DNA from: Mesorhizobium amorphae
Lineage (GTDB): Bacteria > Pseudomonadota > Alphaproteobacteria > Rhizobiales > Rhizobiaceae
DNA length: 64,000 nt
Assembly (NCBI RefSeq): GCF_014843845.1
Contig: NZ_JHQS01000061.1
Span: 62,001-126,000 of the forward strand
Reading direction: 5' to 3'
Part shown: piece after piece, positions 49,845-58,200 of the stretch
Layout: each line of letters begins with the position of its first letter
How positions within the stretch are numbered: the first letter of the stretch is position 1
The notes under the pieces: model-generated
What the model saw: only the letters and a program-made list of their open reading frames with translations
What the model was told of the DNA's origin: nothing
Databases searched by the model: none
Made by a program: the position numbers and the translations under genes

Positions 49845-51179
49845 TCATCCTCGCAAACTCACCACCGTACCGCGCTCTGCATCGACCAGCGGCACCACTG
49901 CAGCGGCCGTCAGATCGTCCAGCGCGTTGACGATTGCGGAGGCATAGTGACGTTCAATCATCTTGTCCGATGTGTCGTGTAATTGGGCTACCAGCCGGAC
50001 AGGCAGTGCAGCCCGGAGGCAACGCACAATGGACGAGTGCCGTAACGCATAAGGCACCGTATCGACTGGCAGGCCTGCTTTCTCGATGATGGCTGCCCAA
50101 GGGCGGGTAATCTCGGTCGGTGATTTCCAAGGGCCGCGACTGTCGCGCACCCACTCTGGCCTCGCACCTGGCTTAGCCTTCTCTTGTCGGTGCCGCCAGC
50201 GCTCTAGAAGGGGATCGGCCGAGCGTCTGCCGGCGATAGAAGGCCGCAGAGATTCGATGACATCCGCGCCCACACGCGTTGCAATATGGGTCGATCGCTT
50301 CTGGCCTCGTCCTTTGCGGGAAGTTGGAACCATCAGCCGCGACTGCACTGGCTGCACATCGCCTACGAGCATTCGACTAACCTGAGAGAAGCGGGCGCCA
50401 GTCGCGGCAAGGACCAGCACCATAAGAAACAGGTCGCCGTTCCATTCCTCCGCCTTGTCCACCGCTTTCGCGGCGTCGATGATGCGCCGAATATCGGCAT
50501 CAGGCAGGGCGGCGCCATCCCGAGCCGCAGCAGGCTCCGCCTCTCCGACCTTGAGGCCAAGCTTGACGGTCATGGGGTAGGTTGCTGGTAAGCGTTTCAA
50601 TGTCCTGGCGGGCAGCCCATTCAGTGCTGCCCGAAAGTCATTCACGATTCGCCGCACCGTCGAGACGGCAAGTTCTGCTCCCAAGCCTTCGCGCCAGTCG
50701 GCTAAATCCTCGTCGGTCAGCACATCAAGCCGCTTTGCCGCGACGGGATGGGAAAGCACATGCTGGCTCAGGCGGCCCTTGGCGTCGTCCGGTCTGGCCC
50801 CTTCCTGTTTCATGGCGCGCGCCTTCCGGCCGGCTGCATAGGCCTCCACCACTTCGCGCACTGTTGGAATCGGGGCCTTGCCAGCATCCTGCTGCTTCTG
50901 GCGCTCCTGCTCGACGTATCGAGCCGCCTTGGACTTCGCTTGTTCGAAGTTCAGCGTTTCGACGCCATCGGCCGCCAGACCATCATCAGCAGCTCCAAGA
51001 CCGTCCTGCTTGTATCTGCCATCAGGAAGACGCCAGCGCACCAGCCAGCGGCCAACGCGTTTTCCCTTCCGATAGCCAAGATGAACCTCAGCGCTTACGC
51101 CGCGCCAATGCACGCCCTCTCTCAAACCCTTACGGGCGTTCGGGGTCGTCAATGGTGCTTCGCGTAGGGTCTTCGACAT
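49845..51179 (-). CDS. Tyrosine-recombinase integrase
   Basis: A 444-residue integrase that would insert the element at tRNA-Glu. It has an N-terminal DNA-binding part (HWRGVSAEVHLGYRKGKRVGRWLVRWRLPDGRYKQDGLG) and a SAM-like core. The catalytic domain carries TGARFSQVSRM (first Arg), PYALRHSSIVRCL (HxxR) and IERHYASAI (Tyr nucleophile). The first ATG is at 51179; the frame is open to 51212 without an ATG. It lies about 150 bases from attR, the normal arrangement. Confidence 0.95.
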   Translation of the reverse strand: MSKTLREAPLTTPNARKGLREGVHWRGVSAEVHLGYRKGKRVGRWLVRWRLPDGRYKQDGLGAADDGLAADGVETLNFEQAKSKAARYVEQERQKQQDAGKAPIPTVREVVEAYAAGRKARAMKQEGARPDDAKGRLSQHVLSHPVAAKRLDVLTDEDLADWREGLGAELAVSTVRRIVNDFRAALNGLPARTLKRLPATYPMTVKLGLKVGEAEPAAARDGAALPDADIRRIIDAAKAVDKAEEWNGDLFLMVLVLAATGARFSQVSRMLVGDVQPVQSRLMVPTSRKGRGQKRSTHIATRVGADVIESLRPSIAGRRSADPLLERWRHRQEKAKPGARPEWVRDSRGPWKSPTEITRPWAAIIEKAGLPVDTVPYALRHSSIVRCLRAALPVRLVAQLHDTSDKMIERHYASAIVNALDDLTAAAVVPLVDAERGTVVSLRG

Positions 51180-51564
51180 CGAGCCGAACCAGATTCGTCT
51201 AATATCCGTCAATTATACAGCCGCGCGCGACTGCGAACAATGGCGAAGACGGTCCCGCCAAAGGTGAATTAACAGGGAACAGACAAAAAACAAATGCGGG
51301 CAATGGCGAAGAATGCGGCCTTGAAGCTTACGCCCTCTCACGGCGGGAACAGGGGTTCGATTCCCCTTGGGCGTACCAAGTCTCTCCAAGCTTTCCGCAC
51401 CATCAACCGAATCCATCGCTTTGCGTCGGGTAGGGTCTGGTTGCATTCGCTGCTTCTGGCGTGCGGCAGCCGATTGCATTAGCATCGCACGGGCTCAAGC
51501 GGTGCGCAGAACGCCGGGCGCCGGGCAGATCCGGACGACAGTTGATGCCACGGGAGGAAGGCCG
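51180..51564. other. Right junction region with attR
   Basis: The region holds the integrase promoter, two 12-base direct repeats CAATGGCGAAGA (51238 and 51301) that may be integrase arm sites, attR, and then chromosomal DNA up to the VOC gene. The frames crossing attR look non-coding. Confidence 0.55.
51331..51379 (+). repeat. attR: 49-bp copy of tRNA-Glu 3' part
   Basis: Identical to 29110-29158 over 49 bases, from the anticodon stem through CCA plus one A. There is no 5' half, so it is not a tRNA gene. It marks the right boundary of the element. Confidence 0.95.
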
Positions 51565-52146
51565 ATGCAGAAGCTGCAATCGCAGGGCGTCCATCACATC
51601 ACGCTGGTCGGCGCCGGGCGTCAGACTTCGATCGATTTCTGGGAAGGCGTGCTCGGCATGCCGTTCATCTTCGAGCAGCCCAATCTCGACAAGGCCAGTG
51701 AAAGCCATCTCTATTTCGATCCGGGCGACGGAAGGCTGATCACCATCTTCACCGATGAGAGCCGCACGCCGGAGAAGCGGCGCACGCCGACCGATCCGGG
51801 CTGCGTCCATCACATCGCGTTTGCAGTGTCGCGCGTCACCTTCCTGCAGGCGGTCGCCCGGCTCGACGAGCGCGGCATCAAGCACAGCGGCGTCAAGGAT
51901 CGCGGCTTCATGGATTCGATCTATTTCGAGGATCCGCTCGGCCTGCTGATCGAGCTGGCGTCCTACCGCTTCGAACCGCCGGCAGGCTTCACCCATGCCG
52001 ATGTGCTGATGGAAGCGCACAGACTGCGCGTCGCGCGCGGCGACTACAACATTGCCGAAGTGCATCTCGCCGATGCGATCCAGGCGCTGGTCGAGCGCTC
52101 CCGCGCCACCTTGTCGGACGACCGGGCGCCGAAGAACCCATACTGA
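51565..52146 (+). CDS. VOC family (extradiol-dioxygenase-like) protein
   Basis: A 193-residue VOC-fold protein. MQKLQSQGVHHITLVGAGRQTSIDFWEGVLGMPFIFEQPN is the first module. PGCVHHIAFAVSRVTFLQAVARLDERGIKHSGVKDRGFMDSIYFEDPLGLLIELASY is the second, with plausible metal ligands His (VHHI), His (VHHIA) and Glu (IELA). GGGAGGAAGGCCG precedes the ATG. It resembles ring-cleaving dioxygenases; the substrate is unknown. Confidence 0.88.
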   Translation: MQKLQSQGVHHITLVGAGRQTSIDFWEGVLGMPFIFEQPNLDKASESHLYFDPGDGRLITIFTDESRTPEKRRTPTDPGCVHHIAFAVSRVTFLQAVARLDERGIKHSGVKDRGFMDSIYFEDPLGLLIELASYRFEPPAGFTHADVLMEAHRLRVARGDYNIAEVHLADAIQALVERSRATLSDDRAPKNPY

Positions 52147-52169
52147 AACAAAAACATAGGGAGGAACAC

Positions 52170-52973
52170 ATGGCCAAGACAGCGACGAAGAGTGCGAAGA
52201 AACCTGCGGCCAAAGCAGCGACCAAGCCAGCCGCGAAAGCGACGGCAAAAGCCGCGCCCAAGGCGAAGCCGGCGAAGAAACCTGCCGTGAAACTCAGCAT
52301 GCTGAAGCCCAGCGTCAACAACATGACGGTCCGGGTGTTCGCGCGCGCGGCCGGGCTGGATGCTGCGGAGACCGATGCCTGGGGCCACACCCGCTCGCCG
52401 GAATTCATGGCACGCAACCCGGCCCATCTGACGCCGATGATCGAGGACAAGGGGCTTCCCAGAGGCGTGCTGTGGGAAAGCTGCGCCATCATGCAATACC
52501 TCTCCAACAAGCATGGGCTGGAGAAATTCTATCCCAAGGCGCCGGCCAAGCGGGCGATGATCGACAGTGCCATGTTCTACCTGGTCGGCACGCTCTACCC
52601 CTATGTGGCGCGCGCCACCTATCCGTTCCTCGGTTTCCCGCAATATGCCGGCGAGGTCGGCCATAGCGACGCCCACCCCGACAAGAAGTCCGAGGCCCAG
52701 AAGGCGGCGATGGCCGCGATCGCCGAGCCGCTGGAGGTGTTTCACAGCTTCTTCCGGGACGGCAAGCCGTTCATCGGCGGCAAGAACCCGTCGATCGCCG
52801 ACATCCGTCTGGCGGCAACGCTCGAATTCCTGGCGGTCATCGACTACGCATTGCCCAAATGGGCAAAGGAATATGTGGCGGCGGTCGAGAAGAAGCTCGG
52901 CAAGGCCTATGCAGAGCCGGCCGCCGACGTGCGCGGCTATATCGCCTATGTGAAGTCGCAAGCCAAAGTGTGA
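52170..52973 (+). CDS. GST-family protein with histone-H1-like tail
   Basis: A 267-residue protein. Residues 2-42 are a Lys/Ala/Pro-rich low-complexity tail (KKPAAKAATKPAAKATAKAA), like the H1 C-terminal domain and bacterial HU/H1-like tails. The rest is a glutathione-transferase fold: ESCAIMQYLSNKHG and FIGGKNPSIADIRLAATLEF. The tail is in frame with the ATG at 52170. It probably binds DNA or acidic polymers in addition to the GST role. The joining is unusual. Confidence 0.85.
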   Translation: MAKTATKSAKKPAAKAATKPAAKATAKAAPKAKPAKKPAVKLSMLKPSVNNMTVRVFARAAGLDAAETDAWGHTRSPEFMARNPAHLTPMIEDKGLPRGVLWESCAIMQYLSNKHGLEKFYPKAPAKRAMIDSAMFYLVGTLYPYVARATYPFLGFPQYAGEVGHSDAHPDKKSEAQKAAMAAIAEPLEVFHSFFRDGKPFIGGKNPSIADIRLAATLEFLAVIDYALPKWAKEYVAAVEKKLGKAYAEPAADVRGYIAYVKSQAKV

Positions 52974-52985
52974 CGGCGCGGCTTT

Positions 52986-53087
52986 AGAGCGGTTCAGCTT
53001 TGATAGAATCGCCGACCCGCTCTAATTCTTTGTTTCTACGCAATTCCGGGCGGAAAACCGCTGCGCACTTCTTCTGGAATTGCTCGA
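52986..53087. repeat. Rhizobial intergenic mosaic-type repeat, copy 2
   Basis: It starts with AGAGCGGTTC (52986) and carries the second module GCAATTCC (53040) / GGAATTGC (53076). The order and spacing match the 7075 copy, with several base changes. Confidence 0.78.
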
Positions 53088-53186
53088 ATGACAAGGATTC
53101 GTTAACCAAAGCCCTGTCTACTGCATAGCAATTCATCTCCAGCCTGCGACCACGGATGTACTGGCGCGGAGCGAGAGGTGGAAGGA

Positions 53187-53217
53187 AAGGTCGGCCATGC
53201 GCCGGCCTTTTGCTTTT
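53187..53217 (+). terminator. Orphan intrinsic terminator
   Basis: A 9-bp stem (AAGGTCGGC / GCCGGCCTT, one wobble) with loop CATGC, followed by TTTGCTTTT. It lies more than 200 bases after the GST stop, past the repeat, so it may end that transcript or an unseen small RNA. Confidence 0.75.
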
Positions 53218-53372
53218 GAAAGGGCTTTTGTCCGGGGACGGGGAGCAGTCGCGCTACCGGCAGCCGCATCAAGTCCTTGCGAAGCATATTGTCATTGCCA
53301 GCTTCGACCCTATCATCGATTTTAGTTGTCCTGTGCGGACTGGCAACCGGTGGAAGAAACGAGGACCTGCAA

Positions 53373-53744
53373 ATGAAAAGCGGCACAGCACTGTCGGCGA
53401 TTGTGGGAACAGTATTGATGGCGGCAATCGCTCAATCGAGTGCCGCATCGCTCAACACCATGAACGATGTCGGAACGGCGATCCAGGCGTGCTGGACGCC
53501 GCCGGCGGATGCCGGCAATTCGACGGTCACATTGAGCTTCAGCTTCAAGCGCGACGGCACGCTCATCGGCCCGCCCAAGACGACGGCCATCAAGGTGGCC
53601 GGTGACGAAAAGGCGCGTCAGGCCTTTGTCGATGCCGCGACTGCCGCGTTGCGGAACTGCCTGCCGCTGAGCTTTTCGCCGGCGCTTGCCAAGGGCGTTG
53701 CGGGTAATGTGTTTACGCTGCAGTTCAAGTCACCGAAGCAATAG
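53373..53744 (+). CDS. Secreted TonB/TolA C-terminal-like protein
   Basis: A 123-residue protein with a Sec signal (SGTALSAIVGTVLMAAIAQSSAASL). The mature domain (AIQACWTPPADAGNSTVTLSFSFKRDGTLIGPPKTTAI, ALRNCLPLSFSPALAKGV) looks like the TonB/TolA C-terminal fold. The two Cys probably form a disulfide. GAGGACC lies before the ATG at 53373. Rhizobia have several such small periplasmic proteins; the role is unknown. Confidence 0.82.
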   Translation: MKSGTALSAIVGTVLMAAIAQSSAASLNTMNDVGTAIQACWTPPADAGNSTVTLSFSFKRDGTLIGPPKTTAIKVAGDEKARQAFVDAATAALRNCLPLSFSPALAKGVAGNVFTLQFKSPKQ

Positions 53745-53795
53745 GCGGTCGCCTGCCGGCGCAGACGGCGCGCTTCGCGACCGGCCGATGTAGGC

Positions 53796-54011
53796 TCAAT
53801 GGTGTCCGCGCCTGACGTTGACGTGCCGTGCCAGCTCGGGCATCTCGAACACGTAGTCGTTCCAGGCCGATTCCGGAATCTGGCCGGCCAGGTAGCATTC
53901 CACCAACAGTTTCTGCTCCGGGGTCAGGGCTTTTGGCCACCACTCATGATCCAGTCCAAGCGAGTGGATCAGGTTCCTTGTCAGCCCCGAGACGGTGAAG
54001 TGGATAGACAT
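53796..54011 (-). CDS. Small hypothetical protein
   Basis: The 71-residue protein starts MSIHFTVSGLTRNLIHSLGLDHEWWPKALTPEQKLLVECYLAG and ends with VFEMPELARHVNVRRGHH. AAGGAGGGCGAAG precedes the ATG at 54011. No family is recognised. Confidence 0.75.
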   Translation of the reverse strand: MSIHFTVSGLTRNLIHSLGLDHEWWPKALTPEQKLLVECYLAGQIPESAWNDYVFEMPELARHVNVRRGHH

Positions 54012-54353
54012 CTTCGCCCTCCTTTTTATTTACCTACAACGCGGGATGTCGGACAAAGGTTTCACAGGAAGCGGCCGACCACCGTGAAATTGGTCACGCT
54101 CGACCGTGCCGGCGGATGGTGGCGCCGGCACTGCCTTTCGCCTGTCTCAATCTTGAATTGAAACTGTAGTTTTGTGCGGTCGAGGAGCTGGCCGGCGCGC
54201 GGCCGGCGCGGGTGGTCGGACCGGCCTTTTTCCCAGCGGACTGACCTTTCGGCGGATGGCTGGTCAGGGCGCGCCCGATCCAGCGAACGGCTCGCCGCCG
54301 GAACGGCTTGCCGGCTGCCGCGTTGTGACAGACGACCAACCGGAGCCATCGAC

Positions 54354-54590
54354 ATGGTCACATTCAGGGAAATGAAGGTACAGGAAATTGTCGAGGACCA
54401 GTCCCTGACCACCGAACAAAAGATCGCCAGGCTTCGCGACATCGAATCCGAGGCGCGCGGGTTGCAGCGTGCAGCGTCGGAAGGACCGATGAGCGACGAT
54501 GACGGCTGGCAGGACGAGCTGCGGCAGGTTCGCATCGCGCTGGACAAGCTTGGCGCCAAGGAGCCCAAGAAGGGCGCGGCATCGCTCTAA
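54354..54590 (+). CDS. Small acidic/coiled hypothetical protein
   Basis: The 78-residue protein starts MVTFREMKVQEIVEDQSLTTEQKIARLRDIESEARG and is mainly helical. CGGAGCCATCGAC precedes the ATG at 54354. Its stop codon lies at the edge of the third mosaic repeat, so that repeat overlaps its 3' end. No family is recognised. Confidence 0.7.
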   Translation: MVTFREMKVQEIVEDQSLTTEQKIARLRDIESEARGLQRAASEGPMSDDDGWQDELRQVRIALDKLGAKEPKKGAASL

Positions 54591-54652
54591 CCCTTTGTTT
54601 TTACGCAAATTCCGGACTGAAAACCGCTACGCACTTTTCCTGGAATTGCTGT
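54590..54652. repeat. Rhizobial intergenic mosaic-type repeat, copy 3 (half)
   Basis: It has the second module only: GCAAATTCC (54605) and GGAATTGC (54642) with the CCGCTACGCAC loop and inner AAAA/TTTT arms. The AGAGCGGTTC module is missing. It begins at the stop codon of the 54354 gene. Confidence 0.78.
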
Positions 54653-54704
54653 AGCAACTGTCCTTTGCGCAGTCAAACTGTCGGGCAAGTCTCGCTCGCC
54701 GAAT

Positions 54705-55055
54705 CTATTCGCAGACGACGCGGTAGCGCGTGCCGGGTTTGCTGACATTCCTGCAGGCGAGCACCGCGGCCGGATCGGAAGACGTGAGGGGTGGAGGAGC
54801 GGATGTCACCCGTCTTGCCCGGATGGGCGGCGGGGCGAGCCTGCGGGCCGCCGCGCGTGTTGGTGCCTGAGGTGGTGCGACCGGGAAGACACCCACCTGC
54901 GACTGGCTGGTTTGCGCATGGGGTGGAGGCTTGTCCCAGATACGCCTGACGTCGAGCGGCTGCGGGATGACCACGGTGCCATCGCCGCTGCGCGCGCACC
55001 CGCCCGCTGCAAGCAGCGCCGGGAAAAGGAAAACAAGCAGGAATCGTCCGAACAT
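54705..55055 (-). CDS. Small lipoprotein
   Basis: The 116-residue protein starts MFGRFLLVFLFPALLAAGGCARSG, with lipobox LAAGGC, so it is a lipid-anchored envelope protein. The rest is proline-rich and unstructured (PPPHAQTSQSQVGVFPVAPPQAPTRAAARRL), with a short Cys pair near the C-terminus (LACRN, RVVCE). The start at 55055 leaves the signal intact. The function is unknown. Confidence 0.82.
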   Translation of the reverse strand: MFGRFLLVFLFPALLAAGGCARSGDGTVVIPQPLDVRRIWDKPPPHAQTSQSQVGVFPVAPPQAPTRAAARRLAPPPIRARRVTSAPPPLTSSDPAAVLACRNVSKPGTRYRVVCE

Positions 55056-55248
55056 TAGCAACACCCCAATATACTTATAACGCGGCTGAGCCGTGGCCGA
55101 CAACCGATGCAATGCCGCAGTCAGGGCCGATGCGGAATCCCAGCCGGAGGCCGCTGCGATTTGTTATGGTTAGCGGTCCGTTAATGCTTCTCGGGCACAT
55201 TCCGCCGACGGGCCGCGAAGGGGGTTCGGTCCTGGGGGTGGGAGCGGC

Positions 55249-58200
55249 ATGGCGGAAGTGGACGAGACGGTCGGGACGGCTGGCAAGCACGCTCCCCGCA
55301 AGGCGGTTGCGCGTGGCGACGACGCGCTTGCGCCCGCCGGGCAGGCGTCTTCGCCCGAGGCGCTGCGCGAGATGCTCGACGCGGCCGCGGACTGGACCTG
55401 GGAAACAGATGCCGAGCTGCGGTTTTCCCGGCTTTCGGACAATTATCAGGCCGCCACCGGCATTGAACCCGCCAGTATTCTCGGCCGTTTCCGCTTCGAT
55501 TTTCTTAAGCAGGTGCTGAAGGGCAGCCATAGCGCCGCCGCGCATCTGGAGGACCTGCAGGCACAGCGGCCGTTTCGCGACTTCGTCTATGAGCTGAAGG
55601 GCGGCCGCAGCGATTGCCGGTGGATCTCGATCACCGGCCTGCCGCGCTTCGACGGCGAGGGTAAATTTGCCGGCTATCACGGCATCGGTCGCAACGTGAC
55701 GGCACTCGCAGGTGCCTTCGAGGACCTCGGTCAGAATGACCTGTCCCGCGGCGAGGGCAGCGAACAGCATCTCGCCGATCTCGAGCGGACGATGGATGCC
55801 ATGCACATGGGCGTCGTGCTTCTCGACGCCCGGCTCGACACGCTGATCGTCAACAAGGCCTATCGCGAACTCTCCAGGATTCCAGACGGCGCCGTGACCG
55901 TCGGTGCTCCGTTCAGCCTGCTGATGGAACTCAACCGCCGCAACGGCATCTATGGCGACATCGACGAACAGCAATGGCAGCGCTACCTCGCCACCCGCAT
56001 CGAGGAGATTCGCGCCGGTTCCGTCGCGCCACGCGAGTTTCGCCATGCCAACGGCAAGACGATGATGTTCTCGGTGACGGCGCTGTCAGGCGGCAGGCGG
56101 CTGCTGACCTACTACGACGTCACCGAGGTCAAGCGTCGCGATGCCGAGATCGAGAGCGCCAACGCCAAGATCACCGAGACCTTCGCCAATCTTCGTACGA
56201 TGGTCGATCAGATGCCGATTGGCGTCCTTGTCCTCGATGCGGATATGCGCGCCGAGTTGATCAACCGCGCCTTCTATGACTTCTGGGAAATCGATCCCAA
56301 GCGCGCCGGGATTGGCTGCGGTTTCCGCGAGCTGATGCAGGCCAGCCGCGACACGGACCCCTATGGCACCGACGACGCGGTATGGCAGGGCCACATCGTG
56401 GAGCGCGAGGCCGAAATCATGGCCGGCGTGGCGGGCTCCAGGCAATTGCCGCGCAATGACGGCCGTACGCTGATTGCATCGCTGGCGCCGCTGTCCGGCG
56501 GCAAGCGGCTGATCTCCTATGTCGATGTCACCGAGATGAAGGATCGCGAGGCCGAGCTCGCCGAGGCGCTGGAGAAATCGCGGCTGGCCGAAGCGGTGAT
56601 CAAGCGGCGCGAGACGGAAGCAGAGGAGGCCCGCAAGAACCTTGCCACCGTGCTGGAATCGCTGCCTGCCGCCGTCATCATCTACGACCGCGACGACAAT
56701 TTCGTCTTCGCCAACCGCAAACTGCAGGACACGCTGCCGGCGCTGAAGTCGGCATGGCAGCCCGGTCGCAGTTTCCGCGAGGCGCTGGAGCTGGGACATT
56801 CGGCCGGCTATTTCCGGCTGAGCGGCGATGCCGATATCGACAGGCTCTACGATGGCGATCTCGGCATCTGGCTGGACGCCATCCTCGCCCGCTACCGACT
56901 GCCCAACTCCTGCTACGAGCGCCTCAATCCCGACGGCCGCTGGTACCAGGTCTACGACATGCGGACCGACGACGGCACCTTTATCGGGGTGCGCGTCGAC
57001 ATTTCCGACATCAAGAGCCGCGAGAAGGCGCTGCACGACTCGATGCGCCAGATCGACCTGTTCCGGCACGTCATGGACGAACTGCCTGTAGCTGCCTTCA
57101 TCAAGGCCCAGGATCTCAGCATCGAATTCGTCAACAAGGCCTGGTGCGCGCTGACCGGTCTGACCAAGGAAGACGTCATCGGCCGGACCGACCGCCAGCT
57201 GTTCGGCACCGAGGATGCCGAAAGCTACAGCCTCGACGACACCGAGGTGGTGGTCACCGGCAAGGTCTTGGAGGTCGAGGAACCCGTTACCCATCGCGAC
57301 GGCACGCTGCGGCAATTGATGACGCGCAAGAGCCGGCTGGTGGCGCTCGACGGGTCGGTGCATCTGGTTGGTTCCAGCACCGACATCACCGACGTAAAGG
57401 CGCGCGAGCGGGCGCTGGAAGAGAGCATGCGCGAGAACGAGGTGTTCCGCAGCCTCATCGACAACGTGCCGGTGTCGATCTACGCCAAGCGCTCCGACCT
57501 CAGGCAGTTCTACGTCAACAAGGGCTGGTGCGATCTCACCGGCTTCGCCAAGGACGAGGCGACGGGCAAGACCGACGTCGAGATATTCGGACCGGACGGC
57601 GAAGCCTTCGTCGCCAGCGACCTCGCCGTGCTGCGCACCGGCGAGACGCAGGAGATCGAGGAGACAGTGACGCTGGCCGACGGCAGCGTGCGGCATCAGT
57701 TCGCGCGCAAGGGCGCGATGATCGCGTCCGATGGCTCGCTCTATCTGATAGGCTCGACCACCGACATCACCGAGCTGAAGCAGCGCGAGGCCGAGCTCAG
57801 CGAGGCGCGCCAGCGCGCGGTGCTTGCCGACCGCGCCAAGTCGGAATTCCTGGCCAATATGAGCCACGAGATCCGCACGCCGATGAATGGTGTGCTCGGC
57901 ATGGCGGAGCTGCTGGCCAAGTCCGACCTCGACCCGAAGCAGAAGACGTTCACCGACATCATCGTCAAGTCGGGCAACGCGCTTTTGACCATCATCAACG
58001 ACATCCTGGACTTCTCCAAGATCGATGCCGGCCAGCTCGTGCTCGACCCGGCGCCCTTCAACCTTGCCGAGGCTATCGAGGACGTGGCGACGCTGGTGTC
58101 GACACGCGCCAAGGAGAAGGATCTCGAGCTCATCGTGCGCGTCCAGCCCGGCCTCGAAAGCCAGTTCATCGGCGATGTCGGGCGCGTAAGGCAGATCGTT

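Larger units (their letters stand above)
29110..51379. mobile_element. Integrated phage-satellite-like element at tRNA-Glu (22.3 kb)
   Basis: It is bounded by the 49-bp tRNA-derived repeats. A tyrosine integrase sits at the right end, reading inward. The element carries an excisionase-like HTH, a Toprim primase-like gene, a RepA-like ATPase, an XRE repressor, KilA-N and tail-type genes, a DNA ligase and many small unknown genes. No capsid, portal, terminase, mating-pair or relaxase gene is visible. It is therefore a phage satellite, an integrative element, or a decayed prophage. Confidence 0.9.
52974..53372. other. Intergenic region with repeat and orphan terminator
   Basis: It contains mosaic repeat copy 2 (52986-53087) and a terminator at 53187. 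No ORF was found between them. About 150 bases after the terminator should hold the promoter of the 53373 gene. Confidence 0.6.

Noticed and set aside
51331..51379. Possible second tRNA-Glu
   Set aside because: Only the 3' half is present; the acceptor 5' arm and D arm are missing, so it is attR.
29110..51379. Complete prophage
   Set aside because: No capsid, portal, terminase or tail tape-measure genes were recognised, so a complete phage is not supported.
29110..51379. Integrative conjugative element
   Set aside because: No relaxase, type IV coupling protein or mating-pair genes were seen.
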